Source: Pseudomonas viridiflava
GTDB lineage: Bacteria > Pseudomonadota > Gammaproteobacteria > Pseudomonadales > Pseudomonadaceae
NCBI RefSeq assembly: GCF_900582195.1
Contig: NZ_UTHA01000001.1
Coordinates: 682,001-746,000 of the forward strand
Length of the DNA stretch: 64,000 nt
Direction: 5' to 3'
Part shown: positions 43,914 to 55,537 of the stretch, piece by piece
How the letters are laid out: each line of letters opens with the position of its first letter
Position numbering within the stretch: position 1 is the first letter of the stretch
Notes under the pieces: generated by a model
Told to the model about the DNA's origin: nothing
The model's input: only the letters and a program-made list of their open reading frames with translations
Database searches by the model: none
Program-made: the position numbers and the translations under genes

Positions 43914-46718
43914 TCAGTGAGCCTCATCCCAATTGTTGCCCACACCCACTTCGACCAGCAGCGGCACATCCAGCCTCGCCGCTTCGCTCATGTGCACGGG
44001 AATCTCGGCGCTGACCTGTTCGACCAGATCCTCGCGAACCTCCAGCACGAGTTCGTCGTGTACCTGCAGGATGACTTTGGCGTCCAGCCCGGACGTCGCC
44101 AGCCAGTTGTCCACTGCGACCATGGCTTTCTTGATGATGTCGGCCGCCGTGCCTTGCATCGGCGCGTTGATCGCCGTGCGCTCGGCAGCAGCGCGCTCCT
44201 GCGGCTTGTTCGAGTTGATTTCCGGCAGGTACAGGCGACGACCGAAGAAGGTTTCGACATAACCCTGATCCGCCGCCTGTGCGCGGGTGCGATCCATGTA
44301 CTCGCGAACCCCCGGATAACGGGCGAAGTAGGTGTCGATGTAAGCCTTGGCCGTCTTGGTGTCGACGCCGATGTCCTTACCGAGCTTCTGCGCACCCATG
44401 CCGTAGATCAGGCCAAAGTTGATCGCCTTGGCGCCACGGCGCTGATCGGAGGTCACTTCGTTGAGCTCGACCTTGAACACTTCGGCAGCGGTGGCGGTGT
44501 GCACGTCCAGGTTGTTGCGGAAGGCGTTCATCAGGCCTTCGTCCTTGGACAAGTGCGCCATGATCCGCAGCTCGATCTGCGAATAGTCCGCCGCCAGCAG
44601 TTTGTAGCCTTTTGGCGCGACGAACGCCTGACGAATGCGCCGGCCCTCAGCGGTGCGTACCGGGATGTTCTGCAGGTTCGGATCGCTGGAAGACAAACGC
44701 CCGGTCGACGCCACAGCTTGATGATACGAGGTGTGGATACGGCCCGTGCGCGGGTTGATCTGCTCCGGCAAGCGATCGGTGTAAGTGCTTTTCAGCTTGC
44801 TCATCGAGCGGTGCTCCATCAGCACCTTCGGCAAGCGGTGATCGTCTTCAGCGAGCTTCGCCAACACTTCTTCAGCAGTGGACGGCTGACCCTTGGCGGT
44901 CTTCTTCAGCACCGGAAGACCAAGTTTCTCGTAGAGAATCACGCCCAGTTGTTTCGGCGAGCCAAGGTTGAATTCTTCCCCGGCGATTTCGAACGCTTCG
45001 CGCTCCAGCCCAACCATTTTGTTGCCCAGTTCGATGCTCTGGATGCCGAGCAGCTCAGCGTCAACGAACGCGCCTTGGCGTTCGATGCGCGCGAGAACCG
45101 GCACCAGTGGAATCTCGATGTCGGTCAGCACGCTGGCCAGACTCGGGATCGCGCTGAGTTTTTCGAACAACGTCTGGTGCAGACGCAAGGTGATGTCGGC
45201 GTCTTCGGCGGCGTAAGGGCCGGCCTGCTCCAGGGCGATCTGGTCGAAGGTCAGCTGCTTGGCGCCTTTGCCGGCGATGTCCTGGAAGCTTACGGTGGTG
45301 TGATCGAGGTACTTCTGCGCGAGGCTGTCCATGTCGTGGCGGGTCGCGGTGGAATTGAGCACGTAGGACTCAAGCATCGTGTCGAAGGCGATGCCGCGCA
45401 CGGTGATGCCTTGGCTCTGATCACCACCGATGGCGCAGTTGGCCAGGATGTTCATATCGAACTTGGCGTGCTGGCCGACCTTGAGCTTGCTCGGGTCTTC
45501 CAGGATCGGCTTGAGCGCGCGCAGCACGGTGTCGCGATCCAGTTGCTCCGGTACGCCGATGTAGGAGTGGGTCAGCGGGATATACGCGGCTTCGTTGGCC
45601 TGCACGGCGAAGGACAAACCGACCAGTTGCGCCTGCTGCGCGTCGATGCCGGTGGTTTCGGTGTCGAAGGCGAACAGCTTGGCGTTGTTCAACTTTTCCA
45701 GCCAGACATCAAAACGCGCCTGATCGAGGATGGTCTCGTACGCCGCTTCGGTCGGAGCAGCGGGATTTTCGATATCTGGCGCGCTGAACAGATCGCCGGC
45801 CGGCGCTGGCTCGGCAGCAGTGCTCAGCTCCAGACGCTTGGCATCGCGATCCAGATCGTTGATCCAGCTCTTGAATTCCAGCAGCGAGTACAGCTCGTAG
45901 AGCTTGGCCGGGTCTTCCGCGCCCATTTGCAGATCGTCGAGTTCGACGTCCAGCGGCACGTCGACCTTGATGGTCGCCAGTTGATAGGAGAGGAAGGCCA
46001 TCTCCTTGTGCTCTTCAAGCTTGGCCGGCAGGGTTTTCGCGCCGCGAATCGGCAGGGTCGGGACGATGTCGAGATTGGCGTACAGCTCGGTCAGGCCGCC
46101 ATTGACCCCGACCAACAGGCCGGAAGCAGTCTTTGGGCCGATGCCCGGAACGCCCGGAATGTTGTCGGACGAATCGCCCATCAATGCCAGATAATCGATG
46201 ATCTGCTCCGGTGCGACGCCGAATTTCTCCTTCACGCCTTCGACGTCCATCGAACTACCGGACATGGTGTTGACCAAGGTAATGTGGCCGTCGACCAGTT
46301 GCGCCATGTCCTTGTCGCCGGTGGAGATGATCACCGGACGATCCGCCGCCGCGCTGCTGCGGGCGAGGGTGCCGATCACGTCGTCGGCCTCGACGCCTTC
46401 CACGCACAGCAGCGGGAAACCGAGGGCGATCACGCTCTGATGCAGCGGCTCGATCTGCACGCGCATGTCATCGGGCATGCTCGGGCGGTTGGCTTTGTAT
46501 TCGGCGTACATCTCATCGCGAAATGTCCCGCCCTTGGCGTCGAACACCACGGCGAACGGGCTGTCCGGGTACTGCTTGCGCAGACTCTTGAGCATGTTCA
46601 GCACGCCTTTGACCGCACCGGTCGGCAGGCCTTTGGAGGTGGTCAGTGGTGGCAGCGCGTGAAACGCGCGGTACAGGTAAGACGAACCGTCCACCAGGAC
46701 GAGGGGGGCTTGGCTCAT
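43914..46718 (-). CDS. polA: DNA polymerase I
   Basis: The 934-residue enzyme removes RNA primers and fills gaps. The 5' nuclease domain occupies about 1-290 ([43 protein letters not shown]), the 3'-5' exonuclease about 325-515 with intact Asp-Glu in [11 protein letters not shown], and the polymerase domain about 520-934. The last has motif [12 protein letters not shown], motif [17 protein letters not shown] and motif [13 protein letters not shown] start it at [11 protein letters not shown], four codons inside the longest frame, which is the family N-terminus. All catalytic residues are present. Confidence 0.98.
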   Translation of the reverse strand: MSQAPLVLVDGSSYLYRAFHALPPLTTSKGLPTGAVKGVLNMLKSLRKQYPDSPFAVVFDAKGGTFRDEMYAEYKANRPSMPDDMRVQIEPLHQSVIALGFPLLCVEGVEADDVIGTLARSSAAADRPVIISTGDKDMAQLVDGHITLVNTMSGSSMDVEGVKEKFGVAPEQIIDYLALMGDSSDNIPGVPGIGPKTASGLLVGVNGGLTELYANLDIVPTLPIRGAKTLPAKLEEHKEMAFLSYQLATIKVDVPLDVELDDLQMGAEDPAKLYELYSLLEFKSWINDLDRDAKRLELSTAAEPAPAGDLFSAPDIENPAAPTEAAYETILDQARFDVWLEKLNNAKLFAFDTETTGIDAQQAQLVGLSFAVQANEAAYIPLTHSYIGVPEQLDRDTVLRALKPILEDPSKLKVGQHAKFDMNILANCAIGGDQSQGITVRGIAFDTMLESYVLNSTATRHDMDSLAQKYLDHTTVSFQDIAGKGAKQLTFDQIALEQAGPYAAEDADITLRLHQTLFEKLSAIPSLASVLTDIEIPLVPVLARIERQGAFVDAELLGIQSIELGNKMVGLEREAFEIAGEEFNLGSPKQLGVILYEKLGLPVLKKTAKGQPSTAEEVLAKLAEDDHRLPKVLMEHRSMSKLKSTYTDRLPEQINPRTGRIHTSYHQAVASTGRLSSSDPNLQNIPVRTAEGRRIRQAFVAPKGYKLLAADYSQIELRIMAHLSKDEGLMNAFRNNLDVHTATAAEVFKVELNEVTSDQRRGAKAINFGLIYGMGAQKLGKDIGVDTKTAKAYIDTYFARYPGVREYMDRTRAQAADQGYVETFFGRRLYLPEINSNKPQERAAAERTAINAPMQGTAADIIKKAMVAVDNWLATSGLDAKVILQVHDELVLEVREDLVEQVSAEIPVHMSEAARLDVPLLVEVGVGNNWDEAH

Positions 46719-46792
46719 GAGCAGGATCAACCTTTTCGGCGGGTCCGGCGCTAGAATAGCGGGACCGTTGACGACAAAGGGACAAGGTTATC

Positions 46793-47083
46793 ATGCGTAC
46801 GTTAAATCGCTTGCTGCTGGTCGGTCTGATTGCTGCCTCACCGTTGGCCGCGACGGCGGCGGATGATGCGCCGTCGGGCGATCCTGAAGTCACCATTCGC
46901 ACGGAAGGCGACAAGACGATTCAGGAGTACCGTCAAAACGGGTTCCTGTACGCGATCAAAGTCACGCCGAAGGGCGCGCCGCCTTACTTTCTGGTGCGTG
47001 CGGACGGGACGGATGCCAACTTCATCCGCTCGGATCAGCCGGATATGCTGATTCCGTCATGGAAGATTTTCGAATGGAAGTAA
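46793..47083 (+). CDS. DUF2782 exported protein
   Basis: The 96-residue protein has a signal peptide (MRTLNRLLLVGLIAASPLAATA) and the DUF2782 core VTIRTEGDKTIQEYRQNGFLYAIKVTPKGAPPYFLV ending in PSWKIFEWK. Function is unknown; the protein is probably periplasmic. It is divergent from polA and directly upstream of thrB, an arrangement conserved in pseudomonads. Confidence 0.88.
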   Translation: MRTLNRLLLVGLIAASPLAATAADDAPSGDPEVTIRTEGDKTIQEYRQNGFLYAIKVTPKGAPPYFLVRADGTDANFIRSDQPDMLIPSWKIFEWK

Positions 47084-47137
47084 GTTTTTAATTCACCCGG
47101 CGCCGCGATTGGCGGCGCCCGTACTGGCAGTTAAAAC

Positions 47138-48091
47138 ATGTCTGTGTTCACTCCCCTGGCTCGGCCCGAGCTGGAAACCTTTCTCGCCCCCTACGGGCTT
47201 GGCCGTCTGCTTGATTTCCAGGGGATCGCCGCTGGCAGCGAAAACACCAACTTCTTTATCAGCCTGGAGCAGGGCGAATTCGTCCTGACCCTGGTCGAAC
47301 GCGGCCCGGTGCAGGAGATGCCGTTTTTCATCGACCTGCTCGATGTGCTCCATGAAGCCGATCTGCCGGTGCCGTACGCACTGCGCACCACCGACGGCGT
47401 GGCGCTGCGTGAGCTGAAAGGCAAACCGGCGCTGCTGCAGCCGCGGCTGTCCGGCAAGCACATCAAGGTCGCCAATGCTCAGCATTGCGCGCAGGTCGGC
47501 GAGTTGCAGGCGCACTTGCACCTGGCGACTCAGGGCGAGCGCATGATCAAGCGCAAGACCGATCGAGGTCTGGACTGGATGATGGAGGAGGGCACGGAAT
47601 TTCTTTCACACCTGAGCGATGAGCCGCGTGCCTTGCTGCAGAAGGCGCTGGATGAGATCACCGAGCGCAAAGACAAGATCCTCGCGTTGCCTCGGGCGAA
47701 CATTCACGCCGACCTGTTCCGCGATAACGCGATGTTCGAAGGCACGCACCTGACCGGGCTGATCGACTTCTACAACGCCTGCTCGGGGCCGATGCTGTAC
47801 GACGTGGCGATTGCCTTGAACGACTGGTGTTCGGACGAGGACGGTTTGATCGATGGGCCACGTGCCCGCGCGTTTCTCGGCGCCTATGCGGCGCTGCGGC
47901 CGTTCACGGCGGCGGAGGCCGAGCTGTGGCCGACGATGCTGCGTGTGGCGTGTGTACGGTTCTGGCTGTCGCGATTGATCGCGGCGGAGCAGTTTGCCGG
48001 GCAGGACGTGCTGATTCACGATCCGAAAGAGTTCGAGCAGCGCCTGGCGCAGCGGCAGCAGGTGCACACACCGTTACCTTTCGCCCTCTGA
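47138..48091 (+). CDS. thrB: Homoserine kinase, aminoglycoside-phosphotransferase type
   Basis: This 317-residue ThrB phosphorylates homoserine in threonine synthesis. It is of the APH/choline-kinase fold found in Pseudomonas, not the GHMP type of E. coli. Motifs include GIAAGSENTNFFISLEQGEFVLTL, the catalytic Brenner motif IHADLFRDNAMF with Asp and Asn, and the metal-binding GLIDFYNACSGPMLYDVAIALNDW. It lies 54 bases after the DUF2782 gene. Confidence 0.94.
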   Translation: MSVFTPLARPELETFLAPYGLGRLLDFQGIAAGSENTNFFISLEQGEFVLTLVERGPVQEMPFFIDLLDVLHEADLPVPYALRTTDGVALRELKGKPALLQPRLSGKHIKVANAQHCAQVGELQAHLHLATQGERMIKRKTDRGLDWMMEEGTEFLSHLSDEPRALLQKALDEITERKDKILALPRANIHADLFRDNAMFEGTHLTGLIDFYNACSGPMLYDVAIALNDWCSDEDGLIDGPRARAFLGAYAALRPFTAAEAELWPTMLRVACVRFWLSRLIAAEQFAGQDVLIHDPKEFEQRLAQRQQVHTPLPFAL

Positions 48092-48118
48092 CTTAATTCT
48101 GGAAGCTAACTCGAACCT

Positions 48119-48206
48119 GTGGGAGCGAGCTTGCTCGCGAATGCGACGGCACATTCAGCATATTCGTTGACTGGCCTACCGCTTTCGCGAGCAAGCTCGC
48201 TCCCAC
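48119..48206. repeat. REP pair (inverted)
   Basis: Forward REP at 48119-48142 and inverted REP at 48183-48206 between the convergent ends of thrB and znuA. Confidence 0.9.
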
Positions 48207-48219
48207 AGGGTTTGAGTCG

Positions 48220-49149
48220 TTACAACGATTCCAGGCACCCGGCCAAATCGTTACCCAACTTTTCCAGCACTTGCTCATAGCCCTGAGCCGTCGCTGGGGT
48301 GTACCCGCCCAACGCATCCAGCTCAGCCAGTTTCACCGGCAGGCCAGCCACAAGGGTTTCGGCCAGACGCGGCCGCAACGGTGGCTCGCTGAACACACAC
48401 GTCTTGCCCACTTCCTGCAAGCGCTTGCGCATCGCCGCGACATGTTGCGCGCCCGGCTGCACTTCGGCGGCCACGCTGAACACACCGGCGTGCTTCAGGC
48501 CATAAGCCTCTTCAAAGTAATCAAATGCTTCGTGGAAGACGAAGTAGGGCTTGCCTTCAACATTGGCCAGACGCTTCTTCAAACGCTGATCCAGTGCGTC
48601 CAGACGTTCGTCAAACGCCTTGGCGTTTTTCTGATAGCGCTCGGCATTGGCCGGATCTGCGGCGCTGAGGTCTGCGGCCATTTTGTCGGCGATTACCCGC
48701 GCATTGACCGGCGATAGCCACAAATGCGCATCCAGCGTGCCCGGGCGGTGATCGTGATCATGCTCGTCAGCCTCTTCGGCGTGGGAATGGCTGTCTTCAG
48801 CGAAACGGCGCAGATGCATACCCGGCAGGTCCTGCACGGCGACGCTCGGCAGCGTACGACCATTCAGCACGCGCGGCAGAAAACCTTCCATGTCCGGGCC
48901 GATCCAGTAGAGCAGGTCCACCGATTGCACCTTCCGTACGTCGGATGGCCGCAGCGCGTAATTGTGCGGCGAAGCCCCCGGTGGCAGCAGCACTTCGGGA
49001 ATCGCTACGCCGTCCTGCACGGCCGCTGCAATCAGCTGCAACGGTTTGATGCTGGTGAGGACTTTGACCTCGGCCTGAGCCGAACCGATCAGCAGAAAAC
49101 TGGCAACAAAAGCCACAAAAACAGAAAAAAGTCGGGACACGATGACCAC
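48220..49149 (-). CDS. znuA: Zinc ABC transporter substrate-binding protein
   Basis: ZnuA captures Zn2+ in the periplasm for ZnuBC. The product has a signal peptide ending SFLLIGSAQA and the cluster A-I fold with zinc histidines in GASPHNYALRPSD, LDAHLWLSP and FVFHEAFDYF. The central flexible loop is histidine- and acid-rich (HSHAEEADEHDHDH), typical of zinc-specific members. The first codon is GTG at 49149, with another GTG in frame at 49140; neither has a clear Shine-Dalgarno, so the start is uncertain (309 or 306 residues). It is divergent from zur. Confidence 0.93.
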   Translation of the reverse strand: MVIVSRLFSVFVAFVASFLLIGSAQAEVKVLTSIKPLQLIAAAVQDGVAIPEVLLPPGASPHNYALRPSDVRKVQSVDLLYWIGPDMEGFLPRVLNGRTLPSVAVQDLPGMHLRRFAEDSHSHAEEADEHDHDHRPGTLDAHLWLSPVNARVIADKMAADLSAADPANAERYQKNAKAFDERLDALDQRLKKRLANVEGKPYFVFHEAFDYFEEAYGLKHAGVFSVAAEVQPGAQHVAAMRKRLQEVGKTCVFSEPPLRPRLAETLVAGLPVKLAELDALGGYTPATAQGYEQVLEKLGNDLAGCLESL

Positions 49150-49167
49150 TCAAGGAGGCGAGAACGG

Positions 49168-49180
49168 GTAACATAATAAC
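49168..49180. promoter_or_regulatory. Candidate Zur box in the znuA/zur spacer
   Basis: GTAACATAATAAC (inverse GTTATTATGTTAC) matches about 10 of 13 positions of the palindromic gammaproteobacterial Zur core GTTATAATATAAC. It lies in the 57-base spacer and can repress both znuA and zur-znuCB. Confidence 0.65.
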
Positions 49181-49206
49181 GTCTCTATCAAAACTCGTCG
49201 CCGCCC

Positions 49207-49688
49207 ATGCCTATTACACCGATCGCCAGCCGTCCCCACGACCACTCTCATTGCGTGCACAGCGCTTTGTCCGAGGCCGATACCTTGTGCGCCCAGAAAG
49301 GCTTGCGCCTGACCGCGTTGCGCCGCCGGGTGCTGGAATTGGTGTGGCAGAGCCACAAGCCGCTGGGCGCCTATGACATTCTTGCCGTGCTCAGCGAGCA
49401 GGACGGCCGCCGCGCTGCGCCGCCAACTGTGTACCGTGCGCTGGATTTCCTCCTGGAAAACGGCCTGGTGCACCGCATCTCTTCGCTCAACGCCTTCGTT
49501 GGCTGCGTCCACCCGGAACACGCGCATCAGGGTCAGTTCCTGATCTGCCGCGACTGCCACGCCGCCATCGAGCTTGAGCAAAAAGTGATCAGCGACGCGA
49601 TCATCAACAGCGCCAAAGACGTCGGTTTCATCGTCGAAGCGCAGACCGTCGAAGTCGTCGGCCTGTGCTCCGGTTGCCAGGGGGCTTG

Positions 49689-49689
<1 letters not shown>
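49207..49689 (+). CDS. zur: Zinc uptake regulator Zur (Fur family)
   Basis: The 160-residue repressor has an N-terminal winged helix ([49 protein letters not shown]) and a C-terminal dimerisation domain. Structural zinc is expected at the cysteine pairs CRDC and CSGC, and regulatory ligands in [12 protein letters not shown]. It is the first gene of zur-znuC-znuB and is divergent from znuA, the standard layout, and should sense cytosolic zinc. Confidence 0.95.
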
Positions 49690-50466
<777 letters not shown>

Positions 50467-50474
<8 letters not shown>

Positions 50475-51255
50475 TTTTCTGTTGTATGCCCTGCTTGCAG
50501 GTCTGGCGTTGGCGATTGTTGCAGGTCCGCTGGGATCGTTTGTGGTCTGGCGGCGCATGGCTTATTTCGGCGACACCCTGTCCCACGCCGCACTGCTCGG
50601 CGTGGCGTTGGGCTTTCTGCTGGATGTCAGCCCAACCGTTGCGGTCACCGTAGGCTGTCTGTTGCTGGCGGTGCTGCTGGTCACGCTGCAACAGCGTCAA
50701 CCGCTGGCGTCTGACACGCTTTTGGGAATTCTCGCACCGAGCACGCTCTCTCTCGGTCTGGTGGTACTAAGCTTCATGCATGAAGTGCGGATCGACCTGA
50801 TGGCCTATCTGTTCGGTGATCTGCTGGCGATCAGCCCGACCGATCTGGCGTGGATCCTCGGCGGCAGCGCGACGGTGCTGGTGTTGCTGGTAACGCTATG
50901 GCGGCCATTGCTGGCGATCACCGTGCATGAGGAACTGGCCAAAGTCGAAGGTCTGCCGGTCGCGGGCCTGCGCATGGCGCTGATGTTGTTGATTGCGGTG
51001 GTGATCGCGGTGGCGATGAAAATCGTCGGTGTGTTGCTGATTACGTCACTGTTGATCATTCCGGCGGCTGCGGCACAGCGTCACGCCCGCTCGCCGGAGC
51101 AGATGGCACTGGGCGCGAGCCTGCTGGGCATGCTCGCGGTAGGTGGCGGGTTGGCGTTGTCGTGGTTCAAGGACACCCCGGCCGGGCCGTCAATCGTTGT
51201 GACGGCGGCCGCACTGTTTCTGCTGAGTTTTGTTCTGCCCCGTCGCGGGGTGTAG
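50467..51255 (+). CDS. znuB: Zinc ABC transporter permease
   Basis: The 262-residue membrane protein has about eight helices and the ABC-3 family features [30 protein letters not shown] and [21 protein letters not shown]. It overlaps the znuC end by eight bases; the start [12 protein letters not shown] is the family N-terminus. It forms the transport channel with ZnuC and ZnuA. Confidence 0.96.
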
Positions 51256-51292
51256 ACTTGGCCGCTTTTTGCGCAAATAGAGAGTCGCAGGA

Positions 51293-52006
51293 ATGAAGCC
51301 GTTCGCCTCCCGTTATCTGCTCCTTGTCGCATTTTCAGTGCTGCTGGGCGCCTGCCAAAGTACGCCGCCGGTGGCTGAAGTCCCCGATGCGCGGGCTACG
51401 GCCATCGCACAGCTGGAGCAAAGCCTGGCCAGCAGTGAACTGGCCACCGCTGAAGATCAATTGGCTGCTTTGCAGAAAGACACCCCCAACGATCAATCCC
51501 TTGAGCAATACCAGCGGCAATTGGCCGAGGCGTATCTGCGTCGCAGCCAGATTGTGCTGCAGAAGGGTGATGTGAATGCCGCCGCCACGGCGTTGAGCCG
51601 TGCCCGTGCGTTAATGCCGAAAGCGCCGGCGCTGACCGGTGGCGTGAATGGCGCCATTACTGAAGCACGCAAGGCTGAGCTGGAAAAGGCTGAAGCAGCA
51701 CTGCTGGCCGCTGAAGCCAAGCCGAAAGCCAAAGTGATCGATCCGACTGCCGAGAGCACCACGGTGGCGCTGAACATCACCGATAGCCGCAAACTTCGCC
51801 GCCAACTCGATGCGATCGCCGCTGATGTGGTGAATTATGAGTGTGGGGTGACGATTCAGGCGCCACGGACCAATGACTACCCATGGTTGGCGACGTTGCT
51901 GACCAAGCGGGTCAAGAAGCTCGATCCGGATTTTGAGCTGAAGATCGAGAAGCAAACTCTGCGCACAGTACCGGCGCAGATGGTCTTGAGTCCGCGTAAA
52001 CCCTAA
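51293..52006 (+). CDS. Lipoprotein of unknown function, zinc-locus neighbour
   Basis: The 237-residue product has a lipoprotein signal with lipobox LGAC (VAFSVLLGACQS). Residues 30-150 are helical and resemble repeats that might form a TPR-like structure (LAEAYLRRSQIVLQKGDVNAAATALSRARALMPKAP). The C-terminal part includes VVNYECGVTIQAPRTNDYPWL. No enzyme motif is seen. It follows znuB in the same direction with 37 bases between and may be part of the zinc operon or an independent outer-membrane-associated protein. Confidence 0.7.
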   Translation: MKPFASRYLLLVAFSVLLGACQSTPPVAEVPDARATAIAQLEQSLASSELATAEDQLAALQKDTPNDQSLEQYQRQLAEAYLRRSQIVLQKGDVNAAATALSRARALMPKAPALTGGVNGAITEARKAELEKAEAALLAAEAKPKAKVIDPTAESTTVALNITDSRKLRRQLDAIAADVVNYECGVTIQAPRTNDYPWLATLLTKRVKKLDPDFELKIEKQTLRTVPAQMVLSPRKP

Positions 52007-52009
52007 AAG

Positions 52010-52102
52010 CTTCGCGAGCAAGCTCGCTCCCACAGGGATCTCCAGTGAACACAAAATTCGTGTTTATAGGAGAACCCTTGTGGGAGCGAGCCTGCTCGCG
52101 AA
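52010..52102. repeat. REP pair (inverted), one variant copy
   Basis: Inverted REP at 52010-52033 and forward REP at 52080-52102. The second copy reads GAGCCTGCTCGC, with C where most copies have T, the variant also seen near coxA. It lies between the convergent lipoprotein and catalase genes. Confidence 0.88.
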
Positions 52103-52127
52103 AGCGGACTTTCTATTCCCAAAGATC

Positions 52128-54266
52128 TTAAGCTGGAATGGCTTTCGCCTTAGGCTCCCGCTCCCAAACCCGATGCTGCCCGATCGCCGCGAAGAAAGGT
52201 TTGGTCAACGTCGGCACATCCTTGCCTTGCAGCAAGCCAGCATCCGCATCCAGCTTGAGCAGATCCTGCAGTTGCTTGGCTTCACCGTGCAAAGCAATCG
52301 CCTTCAAGTGCTTGTAGGCCTCGAGCAGGTAATGCAACGCCACGCCGTCGCCGCTCAACGCGGTGATTGACGCCGCACCACCCGGCACGAATACCGCGTC
52401 AAACGCAATGGAAGGCATGCCTTCCATTGACGCATCCACTGGCAACACCTTGCCGTCAGCGGTTTTCACTGGCGCCGAAGTCGGGCCGAGCAACTTGGCA
52501 TGCGCACCTTCAGCGGCCAAAGCCTTCTTCATCGCATCAATCGCTGCACCATCGACGCCGTTGGCGGCAAGAATCGCCACTTTTCGCGTTTTGATGTTCT
52601 CGGGCAGCAGATTCGCCTGACTCAACGCTGGCGAATGATCGAAGGAAACCTTGCGCGCCTCGACCGTACCTTTGCTCGGCGCTGGCAGACCCAGATTGGC
52701 CGCGACACGCTTGGCCAGTTCCAGATCGATGTTGGCCAGAATCTCGTTCACCTCCCGCGCACGGATAAATTCACGCTCTACCTTGCCCAGTTCGAAACTG
52801 TAGGCAGCAATGATGTGCTCTTTCTCGTGGTCGCTCATGCTGTTGAAGAACAATGTCGCCTGAGAAAAGTGGTCGCTGAACGACTCGCTGCGCTGGCGGA
52901 TCTTGTTGGCATCGATGCGCTCTGGATAACTCTCGAAACCACCATCCTGCGCAGCCGGCGGAGTTTCTTTCGGCCAGCCGCCATCAATCGAGTTCGGCTC
53001 GTAAGAGGCACGACCCTTATCGATCACCGTGCGGTGTTGCGCATCACGCTGGCCATTGTGGAACGGCGCCACCGGGCGGTTGATCGGCAACTCGTGAAAG
53101 TTCGGCCCACCGAGTCGGCTGATTTGCGTATCGGTGTAGGAAAACAGCCGGCCTTGCAGCAACGGGTCATTGGAGAAGTCGATGCCCGGCACGATATGGC
53201 CCGGGCAGAACGCGACCTGCTCAGTCTCGGCGAAGAAATTGTCCGGGTTACGGTTCAGGGTCATTTTGCCGAGCGGCGTAATCGGCACGATCTCTTCGGG
53301 AATCAGCTTGGTCGGGTCGAGGATGTCGAAATCGAAGTCGTGCTCGTTTTCCTCCTCGATGACCTGCACGCCGAGTTCCCATTCCGGGTAGTCGCCCATC
53401 TCGATCGCTTCCCAGAGGTCGCGACGATGGTAGTCGGTGTCTTTACCGGCGAGCTTCTGTGCCTCGTCCCACACCAGCGAGCAGGTGCCGGCAGTAGGGC
53501 GCCAGTGGAATTTGACGAAGCGTGATTTGCCCTCGGCATTGATCAGGCGGAAGGTGTGCACGCCGAAGCCCTGCATGCTGCGCAGGCTTTTCGGGATCGC
53601 CCGGTCGGACATTGCCCAGATGACCATGTGCGCTGATTCCGGCACCAGGGACACGAAGTCCCAGAAGGTATCGTGGGCTGAGCCACCGGTAGGGATTTCA
53701 TTGTGCGGCTCGGGCTTCACCGCGTGGACGAAATCAGGAAACTTGATCGCGTCCTGAATGAAAAACACCGGCATGTTGTTGCCGACCAGATCGAAGTTGC
53801 CTTCATCGGTGAAGAACTTCACTGCGAAGCCGCGCACGTCACGCACGGTGTCACCGGAGCCACGCGGGCCCTGCACGGTGGAAAAGCGCACGAACACCGG
53901 TGTCTTTTTCCCCGGATCCTGTAGGAACCCGGCCTTGGTCAGCGTCGAATGGTTCTCGTAGGCCTGAAAGAAACCATGCGCGCCAGTACCGCGGGCGTGG
54001 ACGATGCGCTCGGGAATGCGTTCATGGTCAAAATGCGTGATCTTTTCCCGCATGATGAAGTCTTCAAGCAGCGACGGCCCACGCGGGCCGGCCTTGAGGG
54101 TGTTCTGGTTGTCGGCGATCTTCACACCCTGGTTGGTGCGTAGCGCCTGGCCGGTGGCGTCGGAGCGAAACTTCTCCAGGCTGTCGAGTTTGGCGTTGGT
54201 GTTGGCGCGATCCGGGGTATCGGTTCCGGCCATCTGGCTTTTATCGGTCGTAGGCTTCTTGCTCAT
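52128..54266 (-). CDS. katE: Large-subunit catalase with C-terminal DJ-1/PfpI domain (KatE/HPII type)
   Basis: The 712-residue clade 2 catalase removes hydrogen peroxide. The catalase core (about 30-560) has the distal haem histidine in [14 protein letters not shown], the asparagine in [13 protein letters not shown] and the proximal tyrosine in [14 protein letters not shown]. The C-terminal domain (about 580-700) has a DJ-1 fold ([18 protein letters not shown]) but lacks the nucleophilic cysteine, having ALHGE where DJ-1 proteins have Cys, so it is structural. I start it at [12 protein letters not shown] (54266); the frame extends upstream without similarity. Confidence 0.95.
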   Translation of the reverse strand: MSKKPTTDKSQMAGTDTPDRANTNAKLDSLEKFRSDATGQALRTNQGVKIADNQNTLKAGPRGPSLLEDFIMREKITHFDHERIPERIVHARGTGAHGFFQAYENHSTLTKAGFLQDPGKKTPVFVRFSTVQGPRGSGDTVRDVRGFAVKFFTDEGNFDLVGNNMPVFFIQDAIKFPDFVHAVKPEPHNEIPTGGSAHDTFWDFVSLVPESAHMVIWAMSDRAIPKSLRSMQGFGVHTFRLINAEGKSRFVKFHWRPTAGTCSLVWDEAQKLAGKDTDYHRRDLWEAIEMGDYPEWELGVQVIEEENEHDFDFDILDPTKLIPEEIVPITPLGKMTLNRNPDNFFAETEQVAFCPGHIVPGIDFSNDPLLQGRLFSYTDTQISRLGGPNFHELPINRPVAPFHNGQRDAQHRTVIDKGRASYEPNSIDGGWPKETPPAAQDGGFESYPERIDANKIRQRSESFSDHFSQATLFFNSMSDHEKEHIIAAYSFELGKVEREFIRAREVNEILANIDLELAKRVAANLGLPAPSKGTVEARKVSFDHSPALSQANLLPENIKTRKVAILAANGVDGAAIDAMKKALAAEGAHAKLLGPTSAPVKTADGKVLPVDASMEGMPSIAFDAVFVPGGAASITALSGDGVALHYLLEAYKHLKAIALHGEAKQLQDLLKLDADAGLLQGKDVPTLTKPFFAAIGQHRVWEREPKAKAIPA

Positions 54267-54529
54267 CAGTCGTAAACTCCTCGGTTGACCCCGATGCTGG
54301 CCGGGGACTCTTGAGTGGTTCCCGGGCACGGCACCCAGGGTTTTCAAGTCGCTTACTAAGTGACTAATGAGGCGTTGGGAGCGTTCCTTTTTTATGACCT
54401 TTGATCTTGTTATTGCCAAATCGAAGGTTAATTGCGAAATAAATGCTAAGAACCTCTATACGGACAGGCTAAAATGCGCGCCCGGCTAACCGCTGATCCT
54501 TTTCTAACGCGCCCCACAAGGTTCGCTAC

Positions 54530-55537
54530 GTGATCGAGTTTCAAAACGTCCACAAGACTTACCGCGTCGCCGGTAAGGACATTCCCGCGCTGCACCCGAC
54601 CAGTCTCTCCATCGAGAACGGCCAGGTGTTCGGCCTGATCGGCCATTCCGGCGCGGGTAAAAGTACCCTGCTGCGTCTGATCAATCGCCTGGAAGACTCC
54701 AGTGGCGGCAAGATCATCGTCGACGGCGAAGAAGTCACCGCGCTGGATGCCAATGGCCTGCGCCGTTTCCGTCAGCAAGTCGGGATGATCTTCCAGCACT
54801 TCAACCTGCTCGCCTCCAAGACCGTGGCCGACAACGTAGCGTTGCCGCTGACCCTGGCCGGCGAACTGTCGAGCAGTGACATCGACAAGCGCGTCGCCGA
54901 GTTGCTGGCGCGGGTCGGTCTGTCCGACCACGCCAAGAAATATCCGGCGCAATTGTCCGGTGGCCAGAAGCAGCGCGTCGGCATCGCCCGCGCCCTGGCG
55001 ACCAAGCCAAAGATTCTGCTGTGCGACGAGGCCACCAGCGCTCTCGACCCGCAGACCACCGCATCGGTTCTGCAACTGCTGGCCGAAATCAACCGCGAGC
55101 TGAAACTGACCATCGTCCTGATCACTCACGAGATGGATGTGATCCGTCGCGTCTGCGACCAGGTGGCAGTGATGGACGCCGGCGTGATCGTCGAGCAAGG
55201 TTCGGTGGCCGATGTGTTCCTGCATCCAAAACACCCGACCACCAAGCGCTTTGTGCAGGAAAGCGAGCAGATCGACGAAAGCGAACAGCGTGATGACTTC
55301 GCTCACGTGCCGGGCCGCATCGTGCGTCTGACCTTCCAGGGCGAAGCGACCTACGCGCCGCTGCTCGGTACTGTCGCCCGGGAAACCGGCGTCGACTACA
55401 GCATCCTCGCCGGTCGTATCGACCGCATCAAAGACATTCCGTACGGGCAATTGACCCTCGCCGTCACCGGTGGCGACATGGAAGCGGCCTTCGCCCGCTT
55501 CACCGCCGCTGACGTTCACATGGAGGTATTGCGCTAA
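54530..55537 (+). CDS. metN: D/L-methionine ABC transporter ATPase
   Basis: The 335-residue ATPase has Walker [15 protein letters not shown]-loop MIFQHFNLL, signature [16 protein letters not shown], Walker [14 protein letters not shown] and switch histidine LITHEMD, plus the C-terminal NIL regulatory domain (about 250-335) that binds methionine and blocks transport. The start is GTG (54530), with AAGG about nine bases upstream. It begins metNIQ; a TAAAAT -10-like sequence lies about 60 bases before it. Confidence 0.96.
   Translation: MIEFQNVHKTYRVAGKDIPALHPTSLSIENGQVFGLIGHSGAGKSTLLRLINRLEDSSGGKIIVDGEEVTALDANGLRRFRQQVGMIFQHFNLLASKTVADNVALPLTLAGELSSSDIDKRVAELLARVGLSDHAKKYPAQLSGGQKQRVGIARALATKPKILLCDEATSALDPQTTASVLQLLAEINRELKLTIVLITHEMDVIRRVCDQVAVMDAGVIVEQGSVADVFLHPKHPTTKRFVQESEQIDESEQRDDFAHVPGRIVRLTFQGEATYAPLLGTVARETGVDYSILAGRIDRIKDIPYGQLTLAVTGGDMEAAFARFTAADVHMEVLR

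Noticed and set aside
43917..46754. Plus-strand open frame of 945 codons opposite polA
   Set aside because: It mirrors polA almost exactly; polA has every catalytic motif, and this frame has no domain or ribosome-binding site.
54300..54529. SAM-type riboswitch before metN
   Set aside because: No S-box-like core is visible, and pseudomonads are not known to use one for metNIQ.
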